In this document: piece after piece, positions 42,611 through 51,880 of the stretch
Layout: every line of letters starts with the position of its first letter
How positions within the stretch are numbered: position 1 is the stretch's first letter
Source: Niastella koreensis GR20-10
GTDB taxonomy: Bacteria > Bacteroidota > Bacteroidia > Chitinophagales > Chitinophagaceae
Assembly: GCF_000246855.1 (NCBI RefSeq)
Contig: NC_016609.1
Coordinates: forward strand, 6,026,744 to 6,090,743
Direction of reading: 5' to 3'
Length of the DNA: 64,000 bases
Position numbers and translations under genes: made by a program
The notes under the pieces: generated by a model
Databases searched by the model: none
Seen by the model: the letters and a program-made list of their open reading frames with translations, nothing else
Told to the model about the DNA's origin: nothing

Positions 42611-43495
42611 CTACAACATAGCTAAAGGATGGGGCTTTTTCTTTTGGTGCCGCATACAGGAGATCTTCCCTGAAATATAACCCAGTGCCAATGCAAGCGG
42701 ATAATCGCCTACCCAATGCACTTCTGTATTTGCCATTGCCCATCCTGTTAATCCAATGAGGCTGTAACCGAGATAACCAATCCATTTCTTTTCGGGATAA
42801 TTGGTGGTAAGCACTGTAACTGTCGCCATCATGGTTGCCAGATGGCCTGATGGAAAGGCATCGTAATTACTGGTATTAACCTGGAAATCTTTAAACGAAG
42901 GGAATGGATGCCAGGCGCCACCGGGTTTTGTACGCACAAACGGACTTTCCCTGCCCGTCATGCGTTTTAACACCTGCGTACCAATGCCCATGGTAAAAAA
43001 TGTTTCTGTAATATCACTGGCTGTTTGCAGGGCCCGGTTGTCTTTAGCTATTTTTCCAAACACAAATAGTCCACCACCTACCAGCATGCTGGTTCCCCCT
43101 TCACCCAATTGGTACAACGCCGAATTCCAATTCTGCGGAATTTTGAGGAGTTTGGTGTCGCCAATTTTTATAGGAACACTGTACTCAGTTTCCGGTTGCA
43201 GGTGAATATGCGTGGAGGCACGTTTAATAGCATCGCTAATGGGTTGATCGTATGGTATTAAGATGGCTGTAGAAGCAGCTACCACCCCTAAACCCAGCAA
43301 GTTACTTTTTTGAAAAGGTGATTTGGCAATTTGCCACATGTCAGAAGGTACATTGGTGATAAACCCCCATTTTTTAGGGCGGTCAAAATCATCGTACTTC
43401 GCAGGAGCTGTATTCAACAGGGTTGTTGAGTCCTGACCAATTACATTATTACACAAACAAATGATAAAGGCCAGCAGGGTCACTTGATTTTTCAT
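42611..43495 (-). CDS. PAP2 family phosphatase
   Basis: A 294-residue membrane or periplasmic acid phosphatase. An N-terminal signal helix is followed by the three PAP2 motifs: KRMTGRESPF (motif 1, about 190-199), PSGHLA (motif 2, about 225-230) and EVHWVGDYPLA (motif 3, about 265-275). Members dephosphorylate lipid phosphates such as undecaprenyl pyrophosphate. The C-terminal hydrophobic helix is about 270-285. It is upstream of the EamA gene. Confidence 0.88.
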   Translation of the reverse strand: MKNQVTLLAFIICLCNNVIGQDSTTLLNTAPAKYDDFDRPKKWGFITNVPSDMWQIAKSPFQKSNLLGLGVVAASTAILIPYDQPISDAIKRASTHIHLQPETEYSVPIKIGDTKLLKIPQNWNSALYQLGEGGTSMLVGGGLFVFGKIAKDNRALQTASDITETFFTMGIGTQVLKRMTGRESPFVRTKPGGAWHPFPSFKDFQVNTSNYDAFPSGHLATMMATVTVLTTNYPEKKWIGYLGYSLIGLTGWAMANTEVHWVGDYPLALALGYISGKISCMRHQKKKPHPLAML

Positions 43496-43784
43496 ATACG
43501 GAATTATTGCATTTTAAAGCTATCGCTATTTTTAGTATGTTTGAGTTAATGACCGGTTATTCCTTACATACTAATGTTACCAGCATTGTCAGGTATATAA
43601 TACTTGAGATCAGCAATAGCGTTACCTGGTCATTCCCCGAGTTTGTTCCATTTTGTCCACGCCTGTACTATTTCTCTACTTTTAAAGACTTTAACAGGGT
43701 TGCCCAGGCCTGATTGTTCAGGGCTTGGGAACATTATTGATAATGATTTAATTATTTCCAATAATTAACCTGTAAACTATTGTC
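43496..43784. other. Gap, no supported gene
   Basis: A 289-bp region between divergent genes. A 68-codon plus-strand frame (43507-43713) is present but has no recognisable domain, and its composition is not convincing. Confidence 0.35.
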
Positions 43785-43940
43785 ATGCGCGGAAAGCAAC
43801 GATCAGTTTCTGTAGGAATACTGTTGCTGGCAAGTGCCATTGCATGCGAACAGGGATTTGTAGTGAATCCCAAATGGTATTTCCTGCTGTTTATCACTGT
43901 TCCTCTATTAATAGCTTATTCTTTTTCTGTCCGGGAATAG
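43785..43940 (+). CDS. Small membrane protein (51 aa)
   Basis: ATG at 43785, stop TAG at 43938-43940. Two hydrophobic segments separated by a short polar turn: SVGILLLASAIACEQGFVV and WYFLLFITVPLLIAYSF. A terminator-like hairpin follows immediately. I do not recognise it, but the codon use and two-helix layout support a real short gene. Confidence 0.5.
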   Translation: MRGKQRSVSVGILLLASAIACEQGFVVNPKWYFLLFITVPLLIAYSFSVRE

Positions 43941-43951
43941 TGCATCCAAAT

Positions 43952-43994
43952 AAAAACGCACTCCATTGGTTTGATCCATTTGTGGGTGCGTTTT
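43952..43994. terminator. Terminator
   Basis: AAACGCAC and GTGCGTTT form a stem over a large loop, with TTTT on the plus strand. It separates the small protein gene from the antiporter gene. Confidence 0.6.
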
Positions 43995-44021
43995 ATTATT
44001 TTTATGCTTAACACCCGATTC

Positions 44022-45638
44022 ATGCAGCATCTTTTTATCCAATATGTTTATCTCATTTTAATTATTCTGGCCCTGGTCATGTTCGCCAACAAGCTGCGGC
44101 TGGCTTACCCCATCGTTTTGGTAGTGGGCGGACTGGCGCTCAGTTTTACAACTACATTTTCAAACATCACCATAGATCCTGAACTGGTATTCTTTATATT
44201 TCTTCCACCCCTGCTGTTCGATTCTGCCTGGCAGGTGTCGTGGAAAGAATTCTGGAAATGGCGGCGGGTGATAACCAGTTTTGCATTTCCCATTGTAATT
44301 CTTACCTCTTCGGTAATTGCCGTTGTATCATGGGCCTGTATCCCGGGCTTTACCCTGGCATTGGGATTTTTATTAGGCGGCATTGTTTCCCCGCCCGATG
44401 CCATTTCGGCCAGCACCATCATGCGGCAGGTAAAAGTGCCAAAGGGTTTGGTGAGTATTGTTGAAGGGGAGAGCCTGCTCAACGACGCCTCTTCACTTAT
44501 CGTTTTCCGGTTTGCTATTGCAGCGGTAATAACCGGACAGTTTCATATGTCGGAAGCAGTGGGTAGCTTTTTCCTGGTAATTATAATGGGTACATTGATC
44601 GGCCTTGCCATCGGATTTATTTTCTATGCCATTCATAAATGGCTGCCAACGACACCCAGCATCGAGATCATTTTGACCCTGGTGGTTCCCTACTGCATGT
44701 ATTACACGGCAGAGCATTATCATTTTTCAGGGGTATTATCTGTTGTAAGTGGAGGCTTATTATTATCTGCGCAGCGGCACCGCATGTTAAGTTACCGCAG
44801 CCGGATTGAAGGGGTGAACGTATGGGCAAACCTGGTGTTTATCCTGAACGGGCTGGTGTTTATGCTGATCGGGTTGCAATTGCCTTCCATAATAAATCAA
44901 TTGGGTGATGATATCAGTGTGGGCAGTGCTATTGGCTATGGGTTAACCATTTCCCTGGCGCTAATCGTTTGCCGGCTGCTTTGCACCCTCGGCGCATCTG
45001 TGTTTACCGTGTTCATCAGCCGGTATATTACAGTGGCAGATAACAGCCCCGGTTGGCGAAATCCGCTTATCATTGGCTGGGCCGGTATGCGTGGTGTGGT
45101 ATCATTGGCAGCGGCCTTGTCAATTCCCCTGCTTGCCAGCAACAACCAGGCTTTTCCCTATCGCAACCTCATACTTTTTATAACTTTTATTGTAATCCTG
45201 GTTACATTGGTATTTCAGGGACTTACCCTGCCCTGGCTCATCAGGAAATTAAAACCAACACCAGTCCACAATACCATCCCGGAAAACATCCAGGAGTTGA
45301 ACATTCAGAAAAAGATTGCCAAATGTTCCATTGAATTTCTGGAGGCCAAAGCCAATGAAGGAAAGAACGTGAGCGAGCATTTGAAGAACCTGCATGAGAG
45401 ATTGAAGATCGATATGAAATTACTGACCGAGCAACTGGATTCATCAGAAAACAACCCGGAAAGAAGTATCCGGAATTTTCAACTCATTTACCTGGAGCTG
45501 TTGGAAAAACAACGCACTACATTGAACAGAGTGAATCACCTGCAGGAATATGATGAAGAACTGATCAGGAAATACATGTCACTGATTGATATCGAAGAAT
45601 ACAAGATCCGGGAAAAAATGGTTGAAGAAAGTGCTTGA
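44022..45638 (+). CDS. Na+/H+ antiporter, CPA1 family
   Basis: About 538 residues from the ATG at 44022. Further in-frame ATGs at 43971 (inside the terminator stem) and 44004 are less likely. About 12 membrane helices occupy the first 420 residues. CPA1 motifs visible are PLLFDSAWQ (helix 4-5), SPPDAISAST (ion-binding Asp) and EGESLLNDASSL. A soluble cytoplasmic tail of about 120 residues, charged and helical, follows the last helix (LPWLIRKLKP). It exchanges Na+ or K+ for protons. The stop codon is the start of an 8-bp repeat tract. Confidence 0.9.
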   Translation: MQHLFIQYVYLILIILALVMFANKLRLAYPIVLVVGGLALSFTTTFSNITIDPELVFFIFLPPLLFDSAWQVSWKEFWKWRRVITSFAFPIVILTSSVIAVVSWACIPGFTLALGFLLGGIVSPPDAISASTIMRQVKVPKGLVSIVEGESLLNDASSLIVFRFAIAAVITGQFHMSEAVGSFFLVIIMGTLIGLAIGFIFYAIHKWLPTTPSIEIILTLVVPYCMYYTAEHYHFSGVLSVVSGGLLLSAQRHRMLSYRSRIEGVNVWANLVFILNGLVFMLIGLQLPSIINQLGDDISVGSAIGYGLTISLALIVCRLLCTLGASVFTVFISRYITVADNSPGWRNPLIIGWAGMRGVVSLAAALSIPLLASNNQAFPYRNLILFITFIVILVTLVFQGLTLPWLIRKLKPTPVHNTIPENIQELNIQKKIAKCSIEFLEAKANEGKNVSEHLKNLHERLKIDMKLLTEQLDSSENNPERSIRNFQLIYLELLEKQRTTLNRVNHLQEYDEELIRKYMSLIDIEEYKIREKMVEESA

Positions 45639-45684
45639 GTTTGTAAGTTATTAAGTTCGTTAGTTCAAGGTTGAAAGTTTAAAG
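45637..45684. repeat. Octad repeat starting at the antiporter stop codon
   Basis: GAGTTTGT, AAGTTATT, AAGTTCGT, TAGTTCAA, GGTTGAAA are successive 8-bp units. The first overlaps the TGA stop (45636-45638). G/C-rich filler follows to 45757. Confidence 0.65.
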
Positions 45685-45757
45685 CTGTTCAGCTGCCTCG
45701 CCAGCAGGCAACATTTGCCGCGACGGGCGTCTGCCGTTTGCAGGCCCGCCGCTGAAT

Positions 45758-45955
45758 TCACGTTATTTTCTTATAAGCAAATCGCTTTTTAATAACGGTA
45801 TTTAGGTAGGTTCCCTTTGACCCCGCCTTCTTCATGGCCTCATAAATAGCGGCCGGCACTTTCAGGTAATCATATATTTCCCCGGAAGTGAAGAGGATCC
45901 GCAGGGTAGATGTTTGTGGGAAATAATTCATATTTGCTACCACCGACGAAGGCAT
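45758..45955 (-). CDS. KTSC domain protein
   Basis: A 65-residue single-domain protein with the KTSC pattern: SSVVANMNYFPQTSTLRILFTSGEIYDYLKVP with YEAMKKAGSKGTYLN (each shown only in part here) and a final KKRFAYKKI. KTSC domains are small lysyl-tRNA-synthetase/phage-associated folds of unknown function. Divergent from ligD, 58 bp apart. Confidence 0.8.
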   Translation of the reverse strand: MPSSVVANMNYFPQTSTLRILFTSGEIYDYLKVPAAIYEAMKKAGSKGTYLNTVIKKRFAYKKIT

Positions 45956-46013
45956 ACCCTACCCGCTAAAAAACCGTGCCCGCCCGCTGGCATAAAAATT
46001 ATTCTTATAGGGC

Positions 46014-48068
46014 ATGGCAGTTACTTCACAAAGGAAGAAAAAGACTGTTGGGGTACGCCGGCGCAAAAGCGCGGCGCCCACCGGTAAAGCAGGGGTAAAA
46101 GCCCCCTTCCCCACCGGCTTCGCCCCCATGCTGGCCACGCTGGTTGATAAACCTTTTGATGCCGATAACTGGTTGTTTGAGGTAAAATGGGATGGCTACC
46201 GGGCTGTGGCGCATTGTGATGGCAAACAGGTGTCGGTTATTTCGCGCAACAATAAATCATTCAACGAAAAATTCTATCCCATTACTGCTGCCCTGGAGGA
46301 ATTAAATCTTCATGCCGTGCTGGATGGGGAGATCATTATTTCCAATAAAGAAGGCGTCTCCAGTTTTGGCGACTTGCAGAACTGGCGCAGCGAAGCTGAT
46401 GGTGAATTGTTGTATTATGTATTTGACCTGTTATGGCTGAATGGGTATTTGCTCATTGACCTGCCATTACAACAACGCAGGGACATCCTGAAAAAAATGC
46501 TGCCGCAGCATCCAACCATACAGCTAAGTCAATCCTTTGAGGCCCCCGGTACTCAATTTTACGAAATGGCCAAAGAGATGAACATGGAAGGCATCATTGC
46601 CAAAAAAGCCGACAGTGTGTACGTGCCGGGTGTTCGCTCAAAAGACTGGCTGAAGATAAAGATCGCAAAGCGGCAGGAAGTAGTGATCGGTGGTTATACC
46701 CACAACGAAGGTTCTTCCAAATTATTCAGCTCGCTGCTGGTGGGTGTTTTTGAAAATGGGGTGTTGCATTACACCGGCAAAATAGGCACCGGTTTTACCG
46801 ATAAAGACCAGCGCGATATGATGGAACAGTTTAAACCACTGGTGCGTAAAAGCTGTCCGTTTGGAACAGAACCCGATTATAACAAGCCATCCCGGTTCCG
46901 CCCTAATCCGCCAAAAGCGACAGCAATCTGGTTAAAACCCCAACTGGTTTGCGAAGTAGCATTTGCCGAGATCACCAGCGATGGCGTTATGCGGCATCCT
47001 TCATTTGAGGGCATGCGCATTGATAAAAAAGCAACCGACGTAAAAGCTGAAAAAGCCAGGCCGCTGAAGATAGTAGCGCCCGAATCCATTCTGCATAAAG
47101 AAAAAATACTCACCCGCCGCTCAGCCGCCGAACGTAAAACCTTATTAAACCCCGGCGAAAAACAACAGGAAAGGTCCATCAACGGATATAAACTAAAATT
47201 CAGCAACCTCAACAAAATCTACTGGCCCAAAGAAAAGATCACCAAGCGCGATTTGCTGAATTATTATTACCAGGTGTCGCCGGTTATTTTACCTTATTTG
47301 AAAGACCGGCCCCAATCGATGAACCGGTTTCCCAATGGCATTGATGGCGAAAGCTTTTACCAGAAAAATGTAACAGGTAAAATTCCAGACTGGATCAACA
47401 CTTTTCCGTATACCGATAAAAGCGTCAAAAAAAGCTTCCTGGTACCGGTGCGGGAAGCAGATGTATTATATATGGCTTCGCTGGGCTGCATTGAAATGAA
47501 CCCCTGGAGCAGCCGGGTGCAAAAACCCGACAATCCCGACTGGTGTATCATTGACCTCGACCCCGATACCAATACGTTCGAGCAGGTAATAAAAACCGCC
47601 CAGGTTACACATGAGCTCCTGGATAGCGCGGGTATTCCCAATTACTGTAAAACATCCGGTTCAACCGGCATTCATATTTATATGCCGCTGGGCGCTAAAT
47701 ATGTGTATGAAGCTTCCCGGGAGTTTGGCCGCCTCATTGCTACCATGGTGCACGAACAGCTACCCCGGTTCACCAGTATTGAACGGCAAACGGCCGATAG
47801 AAAAGGAAAGATCTACATCGACTTTTTACAGAACCGCCCACAAGCCACCCTGGCCTGCGCCTACTCCCTTCGCCCCAAACCCGGGGCTACGGTTTCCATG
47901 CCTTTGCATTGGGAAGAAGTTAAGAAAGGGCTTAAAATGAAAGACTTCACCATTCACAATGCAGTGGCCCGCATTAAAGAACAGGGCGATATTTTTAAGC
48001 CGGTGCTGGGTAAAGGCATTAATATGAAAAAAGCAATCGAATCCCTTCAAAAGCTTTTACATTCCTAG
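46014..48068 (+). CDS. ligD: DNA ligase D, ligase and polymerase domains
   Basis: A 684-residue bacterial NHEJ ligase. An ATP-dependent ligase domain (about 36-340) has the active-site Lys58 in FEVKWDGYR, then GEIIISNKEG and EGIIAKK, and an OB fold after it. An archaeo-eukaryotic-primase-like polymerase domain (about 395-684) has LDPDTNTFEQV, YCKTSGSTGIHIYMPL and SLRPKPGATVSMPLHW. The N-terminal phosphoesterase domain found in Pseudomonas LigD is absent, and no Ku gene is in this window. It probably repairs double-strand breaks with a Ku encoded elsewhere. A remarkable 21-bp repeat array starts at its stop codon. Confidence 0.95.
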   Translation: MAVTSQRKKKTVGVRRRKSAAPTGKAGVKAPFPTGFAPMLATLVDKPFDADNWLFEVKWDGYRAVAHCDGKQVSVISRNNKSFNEKFYPITAALEELNLHAVLDGEIIISNKEGVSSFGDLQNWRSEADGELLYYVFDLLWLNGYLLIDLPLQQRRDILKKMLPQHPTIQLSQSFEAPGTQFYEMAKEMNMEGIIAKKADSVYVPGVRSKDWLKIKIAKRQEVVIGGYTHNEGSSKLFSSLLVGVFENGVLHYTGKIGTGFTDKDQRDMMEQFKPLVRKSCPFGTEPDYNKPSRFRPNPPKATAIWLKPQLVCEVAFAEITSDGVMRHPSFEGMRIDKKATDVKAEKARPLKIVAPESILHKEKILTRRSAAERKTLLNPGEKQQERSINGYKLKFSNLNKIYWPKEKITKRDLLNYYYQVSPVILPYLKDRPQSMNRFPNGIDGESFYQKNVTGKIPDWINTFPYTDKSVKKSFLVPVREADVLYMASLGCIEMNPWSSRVQKPDNPDWCIIDLDPDTNTFEQVIKTAQVTHELLDSAGIPNYCKTSGSTGIHIYMPLGAKYVYEASREFGRLIATMVHEQLPRFTSIERQTADRKGKIYIDFLQNRPQATLACAYSLRPKPGATVSMPLHWEEVKKGLKMKDFTIHNAVARIKEQGDIFKPVLGKGINMKKAIESLQKLLHS

Positions 48069-48248
48069 GATTTTATACTGTTTTCCCAGGATTTCGATAT
48101 GAAATCCCAGGAATTTATATCATTATCCTGGGATTTGATACCATTATCCTGGGATTTCACTATGTTTTCCCAGGATTTCATACCATAATCCTGGGATTTG
48201 ATACCGTTTTCCCATGAAAACTATACGAAATCCCAGGATAATTCCTTC
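48060..48248. repeat. Nine-unit 21-bp tandem quasi-palindrome array
   Basis: Nine contiguous units of exactly 21 bp begin at 48060, 48081, 48102, 48123, 48144, 48165, 48186, 48207 and 48228. Each carries ATCCTGGGAT or its complement ATCCCAGGAT (or a near match) at the same offset, followed by TTNNATAC-like bases. Unit 1 contains the ligD stop codon. 21 bp is two helical turns, so all cores face the same side. It lacks CRISPR-type unique spacers. Confidence 0.85.
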
Positions 48249-48726
48249 ACTGCATCAACTATATCAGCCTATCAAACTATCGATACCAGAAATCAAACCA
48301 AATTGGAACAAAAACGAATCACCTCATAATCAAAATAAAATAGCTTTGAAACAAAACAACGTACGTACATGCTGTTCAAAAGATTGTTGCCAATTTGGAG
48401 TGGGCCAGCAGTTGTTGCTGAATATGCTGAAATAGAAAAGTCAGGTCCCAAAAAAGACAAGTTCTCCCCGTCAGGACGGTACGGCACTAAATATCCCGTT
48501 TTCACACTACATTTGCAGCCTTTAAAAACCGGAAAGTGCATCATAAATCCCCCGGGATTACGTTAATAGATGCTCATTAACAAGGAGTTCTGTAAACGTA
48601 AGCGAAACAGGCCACTGTTTGCCAAAATCCGCGATTTTGCAAATAGTCACGTGAAATGGGGCGTTTGTAGAAAACTTTCTTAAAAAATCCTTCATCCCTT
48701 AATTTTACAGCTTATTATCACTGCCT
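48249..48726. promoter_or_regulatory. Region upstream of accA: promoter-like element and palindrome
   Basis: 478 bp. TACATTTG near 48508-48515 matches TAnnTTTG, and the inverted repeat CAAAATC-CGC-GATTTTG at 48623-48639 lies about 90 bp before accA; both could control accA. An open frame at 48369-48566 (65 codons) has no recognisable domain and is not called. Confidence 0.45.
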
Positions 48727-49704
48727 ATGCCGCAAGATAAAAACCGTCAGTTCCTGGATTTTGAAAAACCGATCAAAGATCTTTTTGATGATATAGAAGG
48801 TTTGAAGCAAAAGGCCGAAAAGAGTAAACTTGATCTGACTGACCCAATTAAGAAACTGGAAGAGCGCGTGCTGGAAACGCGTAAGGCTATAACACAAAGC
48901 CTTACGCCCTGGCAAAAAGTGCAGTTGAGCCGCCACCCCGACCGTCCGTACACCATGAAATATATCTCCAAACTCACTACTGATTTTGTGGAGTTGTTTG
49001 GCGACCGTAATGTTAAAGATGATAAGGCCATGGTGGGTGGTTTTGCCTCCCTCGATGGGCAAACAGTAATGATCATCGGTCAGCAAAAGGGTATCAATAC
49101 CAAGGCGCGTCAATTGCGCAATTTCGGTATGGCCAATCCTGAAGGGTACCGCAAGGCCCTGCGACTGATGAAGCTGGCAGAGAAGTTCGACAAACCTATT
49201 ATAACCCTTATTGATACGCCCGGCGCCTACCCAGGCCTGGAAGCGGAAGAAAGGGGACAGGGTGAAGCTATTGCCCGTAATATTTATGAAATGATGCGGC
49301 TTAAAGTACCGGTTATATGTGTGATCATTGGCGAAGGAGCCTCCGGCGGCGCTATGGGAATTGGCGTTGGCGACAAAGTGTTCATGCTCGAAAACACCTG
49401 GTACACGGTTATTTCGCCCGAAAGCTGCAGTTCTATTCTTTGGCGTAGCTGGGACCAGAAAGAAAAAGCAGCCGAACAGTTAAAACTCACTGCCGACTAT
49501 ATGCATGAATTTGGATTAATTGATGGTATCATTCCAGAGCCTGTGGGTGGCGCACATTGGAATTACGATGAAGCCGCCGGCTTATTAAAACCTTACCTCA
49601 TTAACACCATCAACGAGCTGAAAGCGATGGACCCAGAAGAGCGGGTTCGAAAGCGAATCGATAAGTTTAACAAGATGGGCTTCTGGGACGAATTAGCCTC
49701 CTAG
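48727..49704 (+). CDS. accA: Acetyl-CoA carboxylase carboxyltransferase subunit alpha
   Basis: A 325-residue protein, the usual length. Helical N-terminus with [16 protein letters not shown]. The carboxyltransferase core has [50 protein letters not shown] and [12 protein letters not shown]. It pairs with AccD to transfer carboxyl from biotin to acetyl-CoA, the first step of fatty acid synthesis. Followed 94 bp later by dapA on the same strand. Confidence 0.96.
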   Translation: MPQDKNRQFLDFEKPIKDLFDDIEGLKQKAEKSKLDLTDPIKKLEERVLETRKAITQSLTPWQKVQLSRHPDRPYTMKYISKLTTDFVELFGDRNVKDDKAMVGGFASLDGQTVMIIGQQKGINTKARQLRNFGMANPEGYRKALRLMKLAEKFDKPIITLIDTPGAYPGLEAEERGQGEAIARNIYEMMRLKVPVICVIIGEGASGGAMGIGVGDKVFMLENTWYTVISPESCSSILWRSWDQKEKAAEQLKLTADYMHEFGLIDGIIPEPVGGAHWNYDEAAGLLKPYLINTINELKAMDPEERVRKRIDKFNKMGFWDELAS

Positions 49705-49798
49705 TTCTTACTTGTAATTACTTATCGTTAAACAGCTTAAAACCAACATTCAAAATTTAAATCGCTCCCGAAAACAATCGGGATTCAACCAAAATATT

Positions 49799-50683
49799 AT
49801 GTCTCTTCGTCAATCATTATATGGTACCGGCGTGGCGCTGGTTACCCCTTTCAAATCCAATACGGATGTAGATCTCGATGCATTAAGCAAAATCATTGAC
49901 CACGTTATTAATGGCGGCGTTGAATATGTGGTGACGCTCGGCACCACCGGCGAAACACCTACCCTCAGCAAAGAAGAAAAGATCGCCATTGTACGCTACA
50001 CCTACGAAAAAGTGAACAACCGCGTTCCGGTTGTTGTAGGCATCGGCGGTAACAATACTGCTGAATTAATAAAAGAACTGGAAACTTTCCCTTTAGATAA
50101 AGCTACTGCTGTTTTAAGCGCCAGCCCCTATTACAACAAACCTTCACAGGAAGGCATCTTCCAGCACTACAAAGCGCTGGCAGCAGCTTCGCCCAAACCT
50201 ATTTTGTTGTATAATGTTCCAGGCCGTACCGGTCGTAACATGACCGCCGCTACTACCCTGCGTTTGGCTAATGAAGTGGCCAATATTGGTGGAATTAAAG
50301 AAGCCAGCGGCGATATGGCCCAGTGCATGCAGATCCTGCGCGACCGCCCCGAAAATTTTCTGGTAGTTAGTGGTGACGACGCCCTGATATTACCACAGGT
50401 TGCCTGTGGCATGGATGGGGTTATCAGCGTAGCCGCCAATGCCTTCCCCAAACAATTCACCCATATGGTGCGCCAGTGTTTGAAAGGCGATTTTAAAGCA
50501 GCCAAATCATTGAACGATGTGCTGATCCTGGCCTACGAATTGATGTTTGCTGAAAACAATCCTGCCGGCGTAAAAGCATTCATGACCGAAATGAACCTGT
50601 TGGAAAACGCCCTGCGTTTACCAATGATGCCGTTGACCGAAGGCTTGCACGAGCAGGTGAAAGCGTTCCTGAAAAACAATTAG
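49799..50683 (+). CDS. dapA: 4-hydroxy-tetrahydrodipicolinate synthase
   Basis: A 294-residue TIM-barrel aldolase of the DHDPS family. GTTGETPTLSKEEK holds the active-site Thr pair, YNVPGRTGRNM the catalytic Tyr, and IGGIKEASGDM the Schiff-base Lys. It condenses pyruvate with aspartate semialdehyde in lysine/diaminopimelate synthesis. Length and ends are normal. A good terminator follows at 50706-50737. Confidence 0.96.
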   Translation: MSLRQSLYGTGVALVTPFKSNTDVDLDALSKIIDHVINGGVEYVVTLGTTGETPTLSKEEKIAIVRYTYEKVNNRVPVVVGIGGNNTAELIKELETFPLDKATAVLSASPYYNKPSQEGIFQHYKALAAASPKPILLYNVPGRTGRNMTAATTLRLANEVANIGGIKEASGDMAQCMQILRDRPENFLVVSGDDALILPQVACGMDGVISVAANAFPKQFTHMVRQCLKGDFKAAKSLNDVLILAYELMFAENNPAGVKAFMTEMNLLENALRLPMMPLTEGLHEQVKAFLKNN

Positions 50684-50705
50684 AAATAACGAACTCCGAA
50701 TAATA

Positions 50706-50737
50706 ATGTCGAATGTTGAGGTACATTCGACATTTTT
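50706..50737 (+). terminator. dapA terminator
   Basis: An 11-bp perfect stem (ATGTCGAATGT against ACATTCGACAT) over a 6-nt loop followed by a T-run. Confidence 0.85.
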
Positions 50738-50756
50738 CATTTAAGTAGGTTTATAC

Positions 50757-50791
50757 TTCAACATTCAATATTCAACATTTGATATTCATCA
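50757..50791. repeat. Heptad repeat ending in the rnz stop codon
   Basis: TTCAACA, TTCAATA, TTCAACA, TTTGATA, TTCATCA, five direct 7-bp units. The last three bases of the last unit are the complement of the rnz TGA stop (50789-50791). Confidence 0.75.
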
Positions 50792-51700
50792 TTTCTGCGG
50801 AGCACGAAACGTAACACCTTCCAATGCCAGGCTGGTATTGGGGAACACCTCGATGGCTTCCTGTTCAAACACCTCCAGCTTATCGTATTTTGAGCTAAAA
50901 TGACCTATGAGCAAACGCCCTACGTTGGCGTTTTTGGCAATCCGGGCAGCCTGTTGGGTAGTGGAGTGAAAACGCATGGCAGCCCTCATTTCCAGGTCTT
51001 TTAAGTAAGTTGTTTCGTGGTATAGCAGGTCAACGCCTTTTACCTTTTCTATCAGTTCTTCATCATAAATGGTATCGGCGCAATAGGCGTATGACAACGG
51101 CTTAACGCCGGGATTGGTCACCAGTTCATTTTCTATCAGTTCCCCGCTTTTGGTAGTATAATCTTCCCCCCATTTAAGGCGGTCGTAAAACGCGGCCGGT
51201 ACGCCATATTCAATCGCCTTTTCAGGATTAACGCGGCGCGGCGCCCGCACCTGGTCGAACCTGAAACCCCAGCAGGGAATGCGGTGCTTGGTGGCAAAAC
51301 AGGTTACTCTGAATTTATCGTTCTGTACAATCACGCCCTCCCCTTCCAACGGATGAAAATACAGGGGGTACGACAATTGATTGGAGGCAGCCTCCAATTG
51401 TAAGTCCAGTATTTGTTTTAAAGGAGCCGGGGCAAATAAATGCAGCTCATTCTCGCGATGCAGCAGCCCCATACTGTGTAGTAAACCCGGTAAACCAAAA
51501 TAGTGGTCGCCATGCAGGTGGGAAATGAAAATATAGTTGATGCGCGACCAGCGGATGCGGTATTTCACCAGTTGCTGCTGGGTGCCTTCGCCACTATCAA
51601 CCAGGAACAAATTATCATCCAGCGTCACTACCTGCGACGTGGGATGCCGGTCGTACGCCGGTAAGGCAGAATTATTTCCCAGTATAGTAACAGCCAGCAT
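50789..51700 (-). CDS. rnz: Ribonuclease Z
   Basis: A 303-residue metallo-beta-lactamase-fold nuclease. The zinc ligands in ISHLHGDHYFGLPGLL (HxHxDH), the motif in AYCADTIYDEEL, YHETTYLKD and the late LLIGHFSSKYDK His are all present. It trims the 3' trailer of tRNA precursors. Divergent from other genes, with its 3' end facing dapA. Confidence 0.93.
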   Translation of the reverse strand: MLAVTILGNNSALPAYDRHPTSQVVTLDDNLFLVDSGEGTQQQLVKYRIRWSRINYIFISHLHGDHYFGLPGLLHSMGLLHRENELHLFAPAPLKQILDLQLEAASNQLSYPLYFHPLEGEGVIVQNDKFRVTCFATKHRIPCWGFRFDQVRAPRRVNPEKAIEYGVPAAFYDRLKWGEDYTTKSGELIENELVTNPGVKPLSYAYCADTIYDEELIEKVKGVDLLYHETTYLKDLEMRAAMRFHSTTQQAARIAKNANVGRLLIGHFSSKYDKLEVFEQEAIEVFPNTSLALEGVTFRAPQK

Positions 51701-51880
51701 TCAATTCATTAAAGGGTGATCATTTTGTTTAAGACGGCTTCATAAGTCATTCTGCTGCATTTCATTGCACAAATTTATGTAATAGCCACCTAACCCGTTA
51801 TCCACTTATTACCTCCTACTCACCATTTATTACATAATACTTGCAATTTTATCCTTCTTCCTTCAAAAATATAACGTAAA

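Noticed and set aside
43507-43713. Plus-strand 68-codon gene
   Set aside because: No recognisable motif and composition like non-coding DNA between divergent genes.
48060-48248. CRISPR array
   Set aside because: The units are contiguous with no unique spacers, the period is 21 bp, and no cas gene is in the window.
48369-48566. Plus-strand 65-codon gene upstream of accA
   Set aside because: No family resemblance, an equally long antisense frame exists, and it overlaps promoter-like sequence.
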